From contig NZ_NXGA01000001.1 of NCBI RefSeq assembly GCF_002802965.1, positions 3,374,388 through 3,438,387 of the forward strand: a stretch of DNA of 64,000 nucleotides. The letters are read 5' to 3'. Below, in pieces: positions 27,582 through 36,620 of the stretch. The notes under the pieces were generated by a model. That model was not told the origin of the DNA and did no database searches. It was given only the letters and a program-made list of their open reading frames with translations. A program made the translations under genes and the position numbers. The stretch's first letter is position 1. The number at the start of each line of letters is the position of its first letter. The stretch comes from Sporolactobacillus pectinivorans. Lineage in GTDB: Bacteria > Bacillota > Bacilli > Bacillales > Sporolactobacillaceae.

Positions 27582-28019
27582 AAAGAAAATGAACACCTTA
27601 TTCTTGAAAAAACGTACCATACTAAAAAGCACATGGCCAATTAACGCGCCGGTCACATTCAGCAATATGTCGTCAATATCAAAAATCCGTGCGGCAAACA
27701 GATATTGTGCCGTTTCGATAAATAAGCTGAGCACGAACCCAAGCAATAGCGTCAGAAGAAAAAAACGCACTTTGAAAAATAGAAGCGGGAACAGCACGCC
27801 CATGGGAATAAAGAGGATCACATTCCCCAACACATTTTTCAGTATCAATTCTGGTTCTCTGCTCTTCAGCATAAGCTGGATGCTGCTGAAAATTTCTAAA
27901 TTAACGGACTGTCCGTAAGTATAGTAATTATGCGTGAACAGTGTAAGGATGAGCAGTGTCGTTAGATAACAGACGAACAGTACAATAAACAGCGGTCGTT
28001 TCTTTGTTATTTTCAGCAA
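27573..28019 (-). CDS. VanZ family membrane protein
   Basis: Small integral membrane protein of 148 aa with four to five transmembrane segments. The family core NVLGNVILFIPMGVLFPLLF and IETAQYLFAARIFDIDDILLNVTGALIGH is clear. VanZ of the vancomycin cluster gives low-level teicoplanin resistance, but chromosomal relatives mostly have no known role. TTG start with AGGGGGG 8 nt upstream. It overlaps the ykuV-like gene by 9 bp tail to tail. Confidence 0.85.
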   Translation of the reverse strand: MLKITKKRPLFIVLFVCYLTTLLILTLFTHNYYTYGQSVNLEIFSSIQLMLKSREPELILKNVLGNVILFIPMGVLFPLLFFKVRFFLLTLLLGFVLSLFIETAQYLFAARIFDIDDILLNVTGALIGHVLFSMVRFFKNKVFIFFSK

Positions 28020-28100
28020 CCGGCACGCCCCCCTGTACTGCTATAAATATGAGGCACAGCCGTTTCTCATGACCAGCTTGTTCCGTCATCTGACTGCCTC

Positions 28101-28961
28101 TTATTTTTCATTTTGGAAGCCTGTTTTCTTGTCCGTGACCAAGTGATAACAGATCGCATTAATCTGGCCGCCAAGAATCACCGTGAAAGCGGTCAGATAA
28201 AACCAGACCATCAATATAATAATTCCGCCGAGTGTGCCATAGGTGGACGTATAGTGCCCAAAATAGCGTACGTAGAAAGAAAAAGCGTAGGATGCCAGCT
28301 GCCAGCCAAGTCCTGCGACCACGGCGCCAATCATGACGTCTTTCAATTTCAAACGCATGTTAGGTCCGAGGCTATAGAGAAATGCGAAGATGATAATGAT
28401 CACGGCAAAAGTGACAAAAGTGCTGATCACCGACCACAAATCGGTGAATGTATCAGGCATGCCCAGCTGGTGAAAAAGCGTCTCCGCCCACGCTACCGAA
28501 GCGACGTTTACAGCCAGTGTCATCGCAATCGCAAAAACCATGGCTACAGTTAAACATACCGCCAAAACCTGTATTACGATAAAAGAGCGCGTTTCCCTGA
28601 CATGATAAGCCCGGTTCAGCGTGCGGATTAGGGCATTCACCGCACCTGACGCGGGCCAGAGGGTAGCGATCACACCAATTGAAAGCAGGCCCCCGCTTTT
28701 TGTAAACACGCTGCCAAGGTTCTGCCTGATCAGCGACATGACTTCTCCCGGCAGGTACTGACCGAGAAACAGAATCAGCTGCTCCTGTGTCAGCCCGAGA
28801 TATGGGAGAATGGCAAATAAAAAAATCACAAGCGGAAAAAGTGACAACAAAAAATAATAGGCCAATGTTGCCGCCAGATCCACTGTGTGATCTTCAACAA
28901 AACGTTTGCTGAGAAACTTAACAAATATCTCTATTTCTTTGAGCTTTCTTCTCTTCCCCAC
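28101..28961 (-). CDS. yfkH: YihY/BrkB-family membrane protein (YfkH-like)
   Basis: Integral membrane protein of about 286 aa with six transmembrane helices. The motif AATLAYYFLLSLFPLVIFLFA near the N-terminus is diagnostic for the YihY/BrkB family once annotated as RNase BN; no nuclease activity is supported. SYAFSFYVRYFGHYTSTYGTLGGIIILMVWFY-type motifs near the C-terminus also fit (positions about 225-255). GTG at 28961 is the preferred start because GGGGA lies 8 nt upstream; an ATG three codons earlier lacks a Shine-Dalgarno. The yfkH-x-yfkJ order agrees with B. subtilis. Confidence 0.8.
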   Translation of the reverse strand: MGKRRKLKEIEIFVKFLSKRFVEDHTVDLAATLAYYFLLSLFPLVIFLFAILPYLGLTQEQLILFLGQYLPGEVMSLIRQNLGSVFTKSGGLLSIGVIATLWPASGAVNALIRTLNRAYHVRETRSFIVIQVLAVCLTVAMVFAIAMTLAVNVASVAWAETLFHQLGMPDTFTDLWSVISTFVTFAVIIIIFAFLYSLGPNMRLKLKDVMIGAVVAGLGWQLASYAFSFYVRYFGHYTSTYGTLGGIIILMVWFYLTAFTVILGGQINAICYHLVTDKKTGFQNEK

Positions 28962-28994
28962 GTTTCTCATCCCCAAATTATTCCCTTTTCTCTA

Positions 28995-29549
28995 TTAGGG
29001 ATTGAATGACGAATGGCTGCTGTGATTTTTCCTGGAGCCGTTGTTTCCTGATGCCTTAATCTTTCGGTCCGTCGCAGGCTGTTTCGGCATTGTTCCGGGA
29101 TTCGGCACCGAAGTTTCATTCTCGAGACGCTGCAGTGCATCTTGTTCCGAATCAACCAGAACAGGATCATCAAAACGGGCAATATTCTGTCCGGCACGCC
29201 TGATTTTTCCAGCCATTTCCGTGATTTCATTACCGGCTTCCATCACGTATTGGTAAGTGTTTCCTGTGCTGGTTCTGGCCTTGCCTGCACAATCGACCAT
29301 CTGCTGGAAATCTTCTGAGACTTCGCGTGCAAGCCCTTTGATCCGCGTTCCGGTTACTGTCAGATATCGGCCAACCTGATCCGGATGCCTGTAAACGGTC
29401 TGAATCAGCTTGCCGCTGTTTGTCGCCGCTGTTGACAGACGGTTTCCCCATACCGACCGGGTTTCACGGCCAAACAGAGACAAACTGCAACCGATCACGC
29501 CTCCGATCAGCATAAACATGCCCATCCGGCTTCTGCCATAAATGCTCAT
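28995..29549 (-). CDS. YtxH-like membrane-anchored hypothetical protein
   Basis: Protein of 184 aa, not assigned. The N-terminal hydrophobic segment GMFMLIGGVIGCSLSLFGRE resembles the Gly-rich YtxH/gas-vesicle-like anchor. A helical region (residues 40-120) and a low-complexity C-terminal tail rich in Ser, Asn, Lys and His (KNHSSHSSFNP) follow. AAGGAGGC lies 8 nt before the ATG. It sits between yfkH and yfkJ homologues, the place of yfkI in B. subtilis, but I see no clear similarity. Confidence 0.55.
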   Translation of the reverse strand: MSIYGRSRMGMFMLIGGVIGCSLSLFGRETRSVWGNRLSTAATNSGKLIQTVYRHPDQVGRYLTVTGTRIKGLAREVSEDFQQMVDCAGKARTSTGNTYQYVMEAGNEITEMAGKIRRAGQNIARFDDPVLVDSEQDALQRLENETSVPNPGTMPKQPATDRKIKASGNNGSRKNHSSHSSFNP

Positions 29550-29657
29550 CAGACTCTGCCTCCTTGCAGTTTAAATAATCCTTAAAGGATTACATGTTTA
29601 GTCTGCGCAGTGGTTCTGATTAATATAGAGGAAAAAGAAGCCTGGGTCTGTAAAAAT

Positions 29658-30140
29658 TTAGAACGGCGGTGTCCATCCCCTCAAGAGTTCTTCGAGCAAC
29701 ACGTTAGTCCCCTTGTCGATCAACCGATAAACTTCATCAAACCTGCCGGTATAATAAGGGTCAGGTACATCCCTTCCACCACGGTCATCCAGCAGCTGCA
29801 TAAAGCGGCTGATTTTCTTATTTGTCGATGGATCAATTCCTGCCATCCGAAATAGATCCTGTTCATTCATCCGATCCATGGCGATAATCTGGTCAAATCG
29901 CAGCAGATCATCAGCAGTAACCGTACGCGCCTGAATGCCACTGAATGTAATTCCGGCTCTGTTCAATATTTTTCTTGTCCCGGGATGCGGTACATCACCG
30001 GTATGCCAATTTCCTGTCCCTGCTGAATCCACTTGGATTCTGTCCGCGGCACCACACTTATTGACTTTGTCGCGAAAGACAGCCTCTGCCATCGGCGATC
30101 GGCAAATATTGCCGAGGCAAACGAAAAGTACGCGAATCAT
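29658..30140 (-). CDS. yfkJ: Low-molecular-weight protein tyrosine phosphatase
   Basis: Cytoplasmic LMW-PTP of 160 aa. The P-loop VCLGNICRSPMAEAVF gives the CxxxxxRS nucleophile motif, and the acid Asp lies in VPDPYYTGRFDEVYRLI. The middle has SAGTGNWHTGDVPHPGTRKIL. It removes phosphate from protein tyrosine residues; B. subtilis YfkJ has been linked to stress resistance. AAGGATG lies upstream of the ATG. Confidence 0.93.
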   Translation of the reverse strand: MIRVLFVCLGNICRSPMAEAVFRDKVNKCGAADRIQVDSAGTGNWHTGDVPHPGTRKILNRAGITFSGIQARTVTADDLLRFDQIIAMDRMNEQDLFRMAGIDPSTNKKISRFMQLLDDRGGRDVPDPYYTGRFDEVYRLIDKGTNVLLEELLRGWTPPF

Positions 30141-30343
30141 TTTACATCATCCTTATTTTAACGCTGAATAGCCAGGTCTGAAAACGATTGCTTTTGTAAA
30201 TGCTATCCTTGATGCTGAATCATTTATCCTCAACCTTTATCTTAATGATAACAATTAATTTTCTGAACAACAAAAACGGAGAATGATTACAAATTGTTTT
30301 CTTATGCTACAATGATGAGTAAAAAAACAGTAAGGAGATAAAA

Positions 30344-32131
30344 ATGAAAACACTGAATCAGCAGTGGAATCTGGATCCGATTTTCAAAGGCGGAAGCAAC
30401 TCTGCCGATTATAAAGAGTTTCTGGATCAGTTGGAAAATGACATTGCGGACTACAAAAAAGGCCTGAAAGTAAGAACCCATCCTTTCACTGCAGACAGCG
30501 CCAATGATTTTCGCAAGTGTGTGCTCAATTATGAAAACCTGGATCAAAGACTGGGCGAGGCGGCTGCGTTTTCCGAATGCCTGAACGCTCAAAATATGAA
30601 GGACGAGAAGGCAACATCACTCAGCAACCGCATACAAAGTTTATCCGCAGACTTCAATTCATGCAGCACACTGCTGAATACAATACTTCGTACGATTTCG
30701 GACGAGGACTGGAAGATTCTGACCGGGGCAGGAATGGAAGAGATACGCTTCGCTCTTCAGGAGAGAAGAAACCTTTCAAAAAAGAAACTTCCTTCCGAGC
30801 AGGAAGAATTGATCGGCAGCCTTTCCGTCGATGGTTATCACGCCTGGGGCAATCTATACTATGCACTGGTGGGAAAAATCAAAATCCCATTGGATCATCC
30901 GGAAAAGGGAAAAGAAGTACTTTCAGTCAGCCAGGTAAACAATCTGCTTGACGATGCTGATCGCAGCATCCGTAAATCAGCATTCGAAGTGCTTGAATCT
31001 TCATGGTCAGATAGCGGGGACTTGTTTGCCGCGACACTGAACCACGTCGCAGGCTACCGCCTTTCGGCTTATAAAGCCAGAGGCTGGGATGATGTTCTGG
31101 ACGAACCGCTGGACTACAACCGCATGTCCCGCGAGACTCTGGATATGATGTGGCAGACCACAAACGAATATAAACCTGAATTGGTAAAATTTCTTGACCG
31201 GAAAGCTCAGCTGCTCGGACTGAAAAAACTATCCTGGTTCGATGTCGATGCTCCACTCACCCGCAGCAGTAAAAAAATTTCATATGAAGAAGCTGCAGGC
31301 TTTGTCGTTGACAACTTCAAAACGTTCAACCCGAAAATGGCGGATTTTGCGAAAAATGCACTGGAAAACCGCTGGATTGAAGCGGAAAACCGCAGCAACA
31401 AGCGGCCGGGCGGTTTCTGCACGAGTTTTCCGATCACCGGCCAGTCACGCATCTTCATGACGTTCAGTGGAACAGCAGCGAACACTTCAACCATTGCCCA
31501 TGAACTCGGCCATGCTTACCATCAGTCAGTTATGAATAACCTGCCCTATCTCTCCCAGCATTACGCGATGAATGTGGCAGAGACCGCATCGACATTTTCA
31601 GAAATGATCGTCGGCGATGCTGCGGCATCGGCAGCCAAAACTAAAGATGAGAAGCTGGCATTCCTAAGCAATAAACTGGAACGCAGCATCGCACTGCTGA
31701 TGAATATCCATGCACGTTTTCTTTTTGAAACGCGTTTTTATGGCGAACGGAAAAAGGGCATGGTCAGTGTGGAGCGTCTGAATGACTTAATGCTTCAAGC
31801 GCAAAAAGAAGCTTATTTGGACTCGCTCGATGTCTATCATCCGACATTCTGGGCATCCAAACTCCACTTTTATATCACAGATTGGCCTTTCTACAACTTT
31901 CCTTATACTTTCGGCTTCCTCTTCAGTACAGGCATTTACGTACGCGCCTTGAAAGAAGGAAAATCATTTGCTGAAAAATATGATGCGCTGCTTCGCGATA
32001 CGGGCAGAATGACTACCGAACAACTGGCTGAAAAACATCTCGGTGCAGATCTTACTTCACCTGATTTCTGGCGTACGGCGCTCGACTACTGCCTTCGGGA
32101 TGTGAATGAATTCTTAGCTTTAACTGAGTGA
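30344..32131 (+). CDS. pepF: M3 family oligoendopeptidase F
   Basis: Zinc metallopeptidase of 595 aa that degrades cytoplasmic oligopeptides. The HExxH motif sits in TIAHELGHAYHQSVMNN at about residue 386, with the third ligand Glu in NVAETASTFSEMIVGDAA about 25 residues on. The N-terminal all-helical region is typical of PepF. AAGGAGATAAAA precedes the ATG. In B. subtilis and lactococci PepF trims signal and pheromone peptides. Single-gene unit. Confidence 0.9.
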   Translation: MKTLNQQWNLDPIFKGGSNSADYKEFLDQLENDIADYKKGLKVRTHPFTADSANDFRKCVLNYENLDQRLGEAAAFSECLNAQNMKDEKATSLSNRIQSLSADFNSCSTLLNTILRTISDEDWKILTGAGMEEIRFALQERRNLSKKKLPSEQEELIGSLSVDGYHAWGNLYYALVGKIKIPLDHPEKGKEVLSVSQVNNLLDDADRSIRKSAFEVLESSWSDSGDLFAATLNHVAGYRLSAYKARGWDDVLDEPLDYNRMSRETLDMMWQTTNEYKPELVKFLDRKAQLLGLKKLSWFDVDAPLTRSSKKISYEEAAGFVVDNFKTFNPKMADFAKNALENRWIEAENRSNKRPGGFCTSFPITGQSRIFMTFSGTAANTSTIAHELGHAYHQSVMNNLPYLSQHYAMNVAETASTFSEMIVGDAAASAAKTKDEKLAFLSNKLERSIALLMNIHARFLFETRFYGERKKGMVSVERLNDLMLQAQKEAYLDSLDVYHPTFWASKLHFYITDWPFYNFPYTFGFLFSTGIYVRALKEGKSFAEKYDALLRDTGRMTTEQLAEKHLGADLTSPDFWRTALDYCLRDVNEFLALTE

Positions 32132-32242
32132 TGTGCAAGACGGATCAGGAAATTCGTCAAGATAAACTCTCTGCATGGACAAAAAACCCTTTTGATTATA
32201 GAATGATGAAGTGGTAATCAATAATAATTTTAATTAATAATT

Positions 32243-32271
32243 CATGCTGTCACCTAACGGATGACAGCATG
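32243..32271 (+). terminator. Hairpin after pepF
   Basis: Perfect 10-bp stem CATGCTGTCA / TGACAGCATG with a 9-nt loop; the following TTCCGTTTT is a weak T-tract. It lies 111 bp after the pepF stop codon. Confidence 0.55.
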
Positions 32272-32383
32272 TTCCGTTTTAAGAGCTATGAAGATGATTA
32301 CCATTATCAATTAGAGATATTTTTTTCACTCTTCAACTGTAAGAAAGTTAGCAAATGCCAACAATGAAAAGAGGTTATCTGTC

Positions 32384-33061
32384 ATGGGACAAGGAAAGAG
32401 CGGAATGAATCAGAAATTGAATGTACTTCGGGCCGGCGTTCTTGGAGCAAATGACGGCATTGTATCAACAGCCGGAATCGTTATCGGTGTTGCCGGGGCA
32501 ACTACAAACACGATGACGCTGGTTATTTCAGGCTTGGCCGGTCTTGTTTCCGGTGCCCTTTCCATGGGCGGGGGTGAATATGTTTCAGTCAGCACACAGA
32601 AGGACACAGAAAAAGCAGTTGTCGCTGCAGAGGAAGCCGAACTTAAAGATGACTATGAAGGTGAAATCAACGAACTCGCAAAAATTTATGAAAAAAACGG
32701 GCTTTCTGAAGAACTTTCTAGAAAAGTTGCCATTGAACTGATGAGTAAAGATGCGCTCGGCGCACACGCTGCAGCAGAACTGGGTGTGAACCCGGCTGAT
32801 CTTGTCAATCCATGGCATGCCGCATTTTCATCAATGATTTCTTTTGCGATCGGAGCGATTCTTCCTTTTCTGTTCATTGTCCTGATGCCGATTTCCGTGC
32901 GTGTTATTTTTACGGTCATAGCAGTTCTGCTTGCTCTGGCGCTGACGGGATTCGTCAGCGCTAAACTGGGTGGAGCGGCGAGCCGGCCGGCAATTGCCAG
33001 GAATGTGATTGTCGGTGCGCTGACCATGACCATTACTTACACCGTCGGTCATCTTTTATAA
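32384..33061 (+). CDS. VIT family iron/manganese transporter
   Basis: Membrane protein of 225 aa of the CCC1/VIT1 family, which moves Fe2+ or Mn2+ out of the cytosol. N-terminal RAGVLGANDGIVSTAGIVIGVAGA is the signature region, followed by GALSMGGGEYVSVSTQKDTEKA. The cytoplasmic metal-binding helices rich in Glu (EEAELKDDYEGEINELAKIY) come next, then three C-terminal transmembrane helices. The next nearby metal regulator is PerR, 31 kb away, and no Fur or MntR box was found here. A strong terminator follows. Confidence 0.9.
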   Translation: MGQGKSGMNQKLNVLRAGVLGANDGIVSTAGIVIGVAGATTNTMTLVISGLAGLVSGALSMGGGEYVSVSTQKDTEKAVVAAEEAELKDDYEGEINELAKIYEKNGLSEELSRKVAIELMSKDALGAHAAAELGVNPADLVNPWHAAFSSMISFAIGAILPFLFIVLMPISVRVIFTVIAVLLALALTGFVSAKLGGAASRPAIARNVIVGALTMTITYTVGHLL

Positions 33062-33085
33062 AATAACCGCAGAATAGAATCATCG

Positions 33086-33122
33086 GCAATTTCCTTCGCC
33101 CGCGGGGAAATTGCTTTTTTGT
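33086..33122 (+). terminator. Terminator after the VIT gene
   Basis: GCAATTTCC / GGAAATTGC stem with an 11-nt loop followed by TTTTTT, 25 bp after the stop codon. Confidence 0.88.
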
Positions 33123-33169
33123 CTCTATAAAAAAGCACAAAATTTTAACTGATTTGATTATAGTATAAG

Positions 33170-33283
33170 CGGCCGAACAGACATCGGATCTTCGACTAAG
33201 AACGTGCATGTCCTGTGCACAACGTCGAAGTCACCGCATCCTGCTGAAGTACGTCCTCCTGTGGCATGTTCGGCATTAGGCCG
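33170..33283. repeat. Structured intergenic element, possibly a dispersed repeat
   Basis: The segment is closed by a perfect 8-bp stem GCCGAACA (33172-33179) with TGTTCGGC (33267-33274). Inside, CTTCGAC (33190-33196) pairs perfectly with GTCGAAG (33224-33230) and encloses GTGCA / TGCAC (33204-33208, 33216-33220). CGGCC (33170-33174) could alternatively pair with GGCCG (33279-33283). GC content is higher than in the flanks. The design, a nested multi-hairpin between converging signals, looks like a mobile palindromic repeat or a structured RNA. It resembles a repeat type I associate with Bacillaceae intergenic regions, but I cannot confirm that here. Confidence 0.55.
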
Positions 33284-33455
33284 TCACAACTAAGGCTCAG
33301 CCTGCGCCAGAGGTTTGGTTTTGCCAAGTTTTCTTTATGAGGAACCTACTCTTCCCCCTTCCGCAAATTTTTCAGCTATAATGACTATATATTGCATAAA
33401 GGACAGCCAACAATTCAGGATGGAAAAGTTGTGCATCTCAGAGAGGAGAATGGTT

Positions 33456-35192
33456 TTGAATTTGGAGGGCGAAGACTTGATTCACCGTATCCGCACGGCT
33501 TCTAAAAAAGAGCCGGCAGATTTAGTGATAAAAAATGGAAAGGTGGTCGACGTTTTCAGCGGGAAACTGATTGAGGCTGATATCGCGATTACAGGCGGCA
33601 CCATTATCGGACTGGGAAGTTACGAGGGAAAAAGGATTTTGAATGCGGAAGGAAAGATCGTCAGCCCCGCCCTGATTGACGGGCACGTGCATATTGAGTC
33701 CTCAATGCTGACGCCGGGAGCGTTCGCCGGCGTACTTGCCGCTCATGGAGTTACATCAGCGGTGACCGATCCGCATGAAATTGCCAATGTACTTGGTGCA
33801 GACGGAATCCGTTTTATGCTGGAACGTGCGGCGGACAGCCTGATCGATATCTATGTCATGCTGCCCTCTTCGGTACCGGCTACTTCGTTTGAACACAACG
33901 GTGCCACGCTTCACGCTGAAGATCTCGAACCGCTTTTTGAAAATGATCATGTGCTTGGGCTTGCCGAAGTGATGGATTTTCCGGCCGTTCTGAACGCCGA
34001 TCCGCTGATGGTCGAAAAGCTGCTGATGACCCGCAGACATTCATGGAGGATCGACGGTCATGCGGCCGGACTGGATGCGGACGGGGTGAATGTATATAAA
34101 GCTGCCGGCATCCGAACCGACCATGAGTGCGTAAACATTGATGAAGCGAAAGATCGCCTGTCGCGCGGCATGTACATCATGATCCGCCAGGGCACGGTGG
34201 CCAAGGATCTGCCGCAGCTGATCGGGCTTGTCGATGAAACGAACAGCAGGCGCTTCCTGTTCTGCACGGATGACAAATACACAGACGATTTGATCTCAGA
34301 AGGCAGTGTCGACTACAACGTCCGAATGGCGATCCGCAGCGGGCTCGACCCGATTACCTGCATCAAAATGGCTTCCCTCAACGCTGCGGAATGCTACGGG
34401 CTGCGCACAAAAGGGGCAATTGCACCGGGCTACGAAGCGAATTTTCTGCTGCTTGACGACCTGGACAGCTTCTCCATAGATAAAGTCTACGTCCGTGGCG
34501 TACTTGTCTCTGAAAACGGGAAAGCAGTCATGAAACATTCAGCGCACACTGTAAAAGCTGAGGATCATCCTTTGATCCTGCCCGAGCTGACACCGGAAAA
34601 ATTCCGGATTAAAATCGGTCCAACGCAAAAAGCGCACGTGATTGAGATCATCCCGAACAGTCTGGTTACTCGTGACACTGTTGAAAAAGTGCCTGTTCAG
34701 GACGGCAATTTTTCTTCTTCTGAAAGAGAAGATTTGCTGAAAATGGCCGTCATTGAACGCCACAAGGGCCTCGGAACAATCGGATTGGGCATTGTCAAAG
34801 GCTTTGGATTGAAATCCGGAGCAATTGCCACAACTATCGCCCATGATTCCCATAACCTGGTCGTCACCGGATATAGTGATTCGGATATGATCGCAGCTGC
34901 TGAAAGACTTAAGGCGCTAAAAGGCGGCATGGTGGTCATTAACAAGGGAAAAGTGACGGCGGAACTGGCCCTGCCGATTGCCGGATTAATGACCGACGCA
35001 GCTGCTGAAGAGGTGGCGGAAAAACTGGCGGTGTTAAGACAGGCGGCCGCGGCACTGGGGGCCTCTGAATCATTCAACCCGTTCCTGACCTTGTCCTTTC
35101 TCAGCCTTCCGGTCATTCCCGATCTGAAGCTGACAGACACCGGACTGTTTGATGTGCGCACCTTCTGCCACATTCCGGTTTCCGCCGGCTGA
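33456..35192 (+). CDS. adeC: Adenine deaminase
   Basis: Converts adenine to hypoxanthine in purine salvage; 578 aa, matching the 577-aa B. subtilis enzyme. Amidohydrolase fold: metal-binding HVHIESSMLTPGAF, the DPHEIANVLG block, WRIDGHAAGL, RTDHECVNIDEA, FCTDDKYTDDL. The C-terminal adenine deaminase domain includes GTIGLGIVKGFGLKSGAIAT and IAHDSHNLVVTGYSDSDM. The frame is open to 33315; TTG at 33456 is preferred since AGAGGAG lies 7 nt upstream and the start then matches the family. The ATG at 33450 touches the Shine-Dalgarno. Confidence 0.9.
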   Translation: MNLEGEDLIHRIRTASKKEPADLVIKNGKVVDVFSGKLIEADIAITGGTIIGLGSYEGKRILNAEGKIVSPALIDGHVHIESSMLTPGAFAGVLAAHGVTSAVTDPHEIANVLGADGIRFMLERAADSLIDIYVMLPSSVPATSFEHNGATLHAEDLEPLFENDHVLGLAEVMDFPAVLNADPLMVEKLLMTRRHSWRIDGHAAGLDADGVNVYKAAGIRTDHECVNIDEAKDRLSRGMYIMIRQGTVAKDLPQLIGLVDETNSRRFLFCTDDKYTDDLISEGSVDYNVRMAIRSGLDPITCIKMASLNAAECYGLRTKGAIAPGYEANFLLLDDLDSFSIDKVYVRGVLVSENGKAVMKHSAHTVKAEDHPLILPELTPEKFRIKIGPTQKAHVIEIIPNSLVTRDTVEKVPVQDGNFSSSEREDLLKMAVIERHKGLGTIGLGIVKGFGLKSGAIATTIAHDSHNLVVTGYSDSDMIAAAERLKALKGGMVVINKGKVTAELALPIAGLMTDAAAEEVAEKLAVLRQAAAALGASESFNPFLTLSFLSLPVIPDLKLTDTGLFDVRTFCHIPVSAG

Positions 35193-35222
35193 CGGCTTTT
35201 AATATCAAGGAGGTTTCTGTTT

Positions 35223-36599
35223 TTGTCACTGCCTGAATTGTTCATCAAAAAAATGTCTCATTTGCTGGGTCGTGAGTCAGAAACTTTTTTTAAAACTTAT
35301 GACCAGAAACGCACATTTGGATTGCGTGCGAACCTGCTGAAGATCACAGCAGATCAATTGAAAAATATTTCAAGATTTCATCTTCGGTCCGTCCCGTTTT
35401 GCTCTGCAGGTTTTTACTATACAGAATCGGATGAGCCTGGGAAGCACCCTTTTCATCAGGCTGGACTGTATTACATACAGGAGCCCAGTGCAATGTTTGT
35501 CGCAGAAACTTTGGATGCGAAACCCGGAGAGCGCGTGCTTGACCTCTGCGCCGCACCTGGGGGAAAATCGACGCAGATCGCTGTTTCGATGCACAACCAA
35601 GGCTTGCTCGTCAGCAATGAAATCTATCCGAAACGCGCCAGAGCGCTTTCTGAGAACATAGAACGCATGGGAATTACAAATACACTGGTCACGAACGAAA
35701 CACCGGAACATCTGGCCGATTATTTCCCGGGCAATTTCGACAAAATTCTCGTTGATGCGCCCTGTTCCGGAGAGGGCATGTTCCGAAAAGATCCGGATGC
35801 TATGCGGTACTGGAGCCCGGATCACGTCAGAGCATGTGCCGCGCTCCAGAGTCAGATCCTTGACCATGCATACAGCATGCTGCGGGAAGAGGGTATTCTT
35901 GTTTATTCCACATGCACCTTTTCTCCCGAAGAAGACGAGCGGGCGATTGAGCAGTTTTTGGAAAAACATCCAGATCTGGCACTCCTGCCTATTGAAAAAA
36001 ACAGGGGCATCACAGACGGACAACCGCAATGGATAGATCCAGTAGATCCGGAACTTAGCAAAGCAGCCCGGCTCTGGCCGCACCATCTTGATGGAGAAGG
36101 ACATTTCGTTGCAAAGCTTCAGAAACACGGTACCGCGCCCACACGAAAAATTAGACTGATGCCGTCTGAAAAAGAAGTGCTGCTTAAAGATTACCGCACG
36201 TTTGAGCATCAGACTTTGACAGAAAAATTAAGTGGTGTATTTCACTTTATGGGTAATCAGCTCTTTCTTATTCCTGAAAATTGTCCGGATTTCAGCAAAC
36301 TGAAAGTGATCCGTGCCGGGCTGCACCTTGGCGAACAAAAGAAAAATCGGTTCGAACCAAATCATGCACTTGCACTGGCTTTGCCGACTAGTTCTTTTCA
36401 ATTTGTCTTTCCACTGGACACGACAGGCAGCGACTGGGATCATTATCTGCGTGGGGAAACATTGTCATCTCCTACCACCTTGAAAGGTTGGACGGCGGTC
36501 ACTATTGACAGATTTCCACTGGGCTGGGGAAAAGCTTCAAGCGGCACGCTGAAAAATTTTTACCCGAAAGGGCTGCGCCGTAGAGGTTTAAATCATTGA
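35223..36599 (+). CDS. rsmF: RsmB/NOP family rRNA (cytosine-C5) methyltransferase, RsmF-like
   Basis: S-adenosylmethionine-dependent RNA m5C methyltransferase, 458 aa. SAM-binding motif LDLCAAPGGKSTQIAVSM, motif IV Cys in DAPCSGEGMFRKDP and catalytic Cys in VYSTCTFSPEEDE. The N-terminal RNA-binding cap (RTFGLRANLLKI) and C-terminal RsmF-B/PUA-like domains complete the RsmF architecture. Likely target is a cytosine in 16S rRNA. TTG start with AAGGAGG 7 nt upstream. It begins 30 bp after adeC and ends 21 bp before the S66 peptidase gene, so the three may form one transcript. Confidence 0.88.
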   Translation: MSLPELFIKKMSHLLGRESETFFKTYDQKRTFGLRANLLKITADQLKNISRFHLRSVPFCSAGFYYTESDEPGKHPFHQAGLYYIQEPSAMFVAETLDAKPGERVLDLCAAPGGKSTQIAVSMHNQGLLVSNEIYPKRARALSENIERMGITNTLVTNETPEHLADYFPGNFDKILVDAPCSGEGMFRKDPDAMRYWSPDHVRACAALQSQILDHAYSMLREEGILVYSTCTFSPEEDERAIEQFLEKHPDLALLPIEKNRGITDGQPQWIDPVDPELSKAARLWPHHLDGEGHFVAKLQKHGTAPTRKIRLMPSEKEVLLKDYRTFEHQTLTEKLSGVFHFMGNQLFLIPENCPDFSKLKVIRAGLHLGEQKKNRFEPNHALALALPTSSFQFVFPLDTTGSDWDHYLRGETLSSPTTLKGWTAVTIDRFPLGWGKASSGTLKNFYPKGLRRRGLNH

Positions 36600-36620
36600 T
36601 ATTACGGAGGAATTTTTGCC

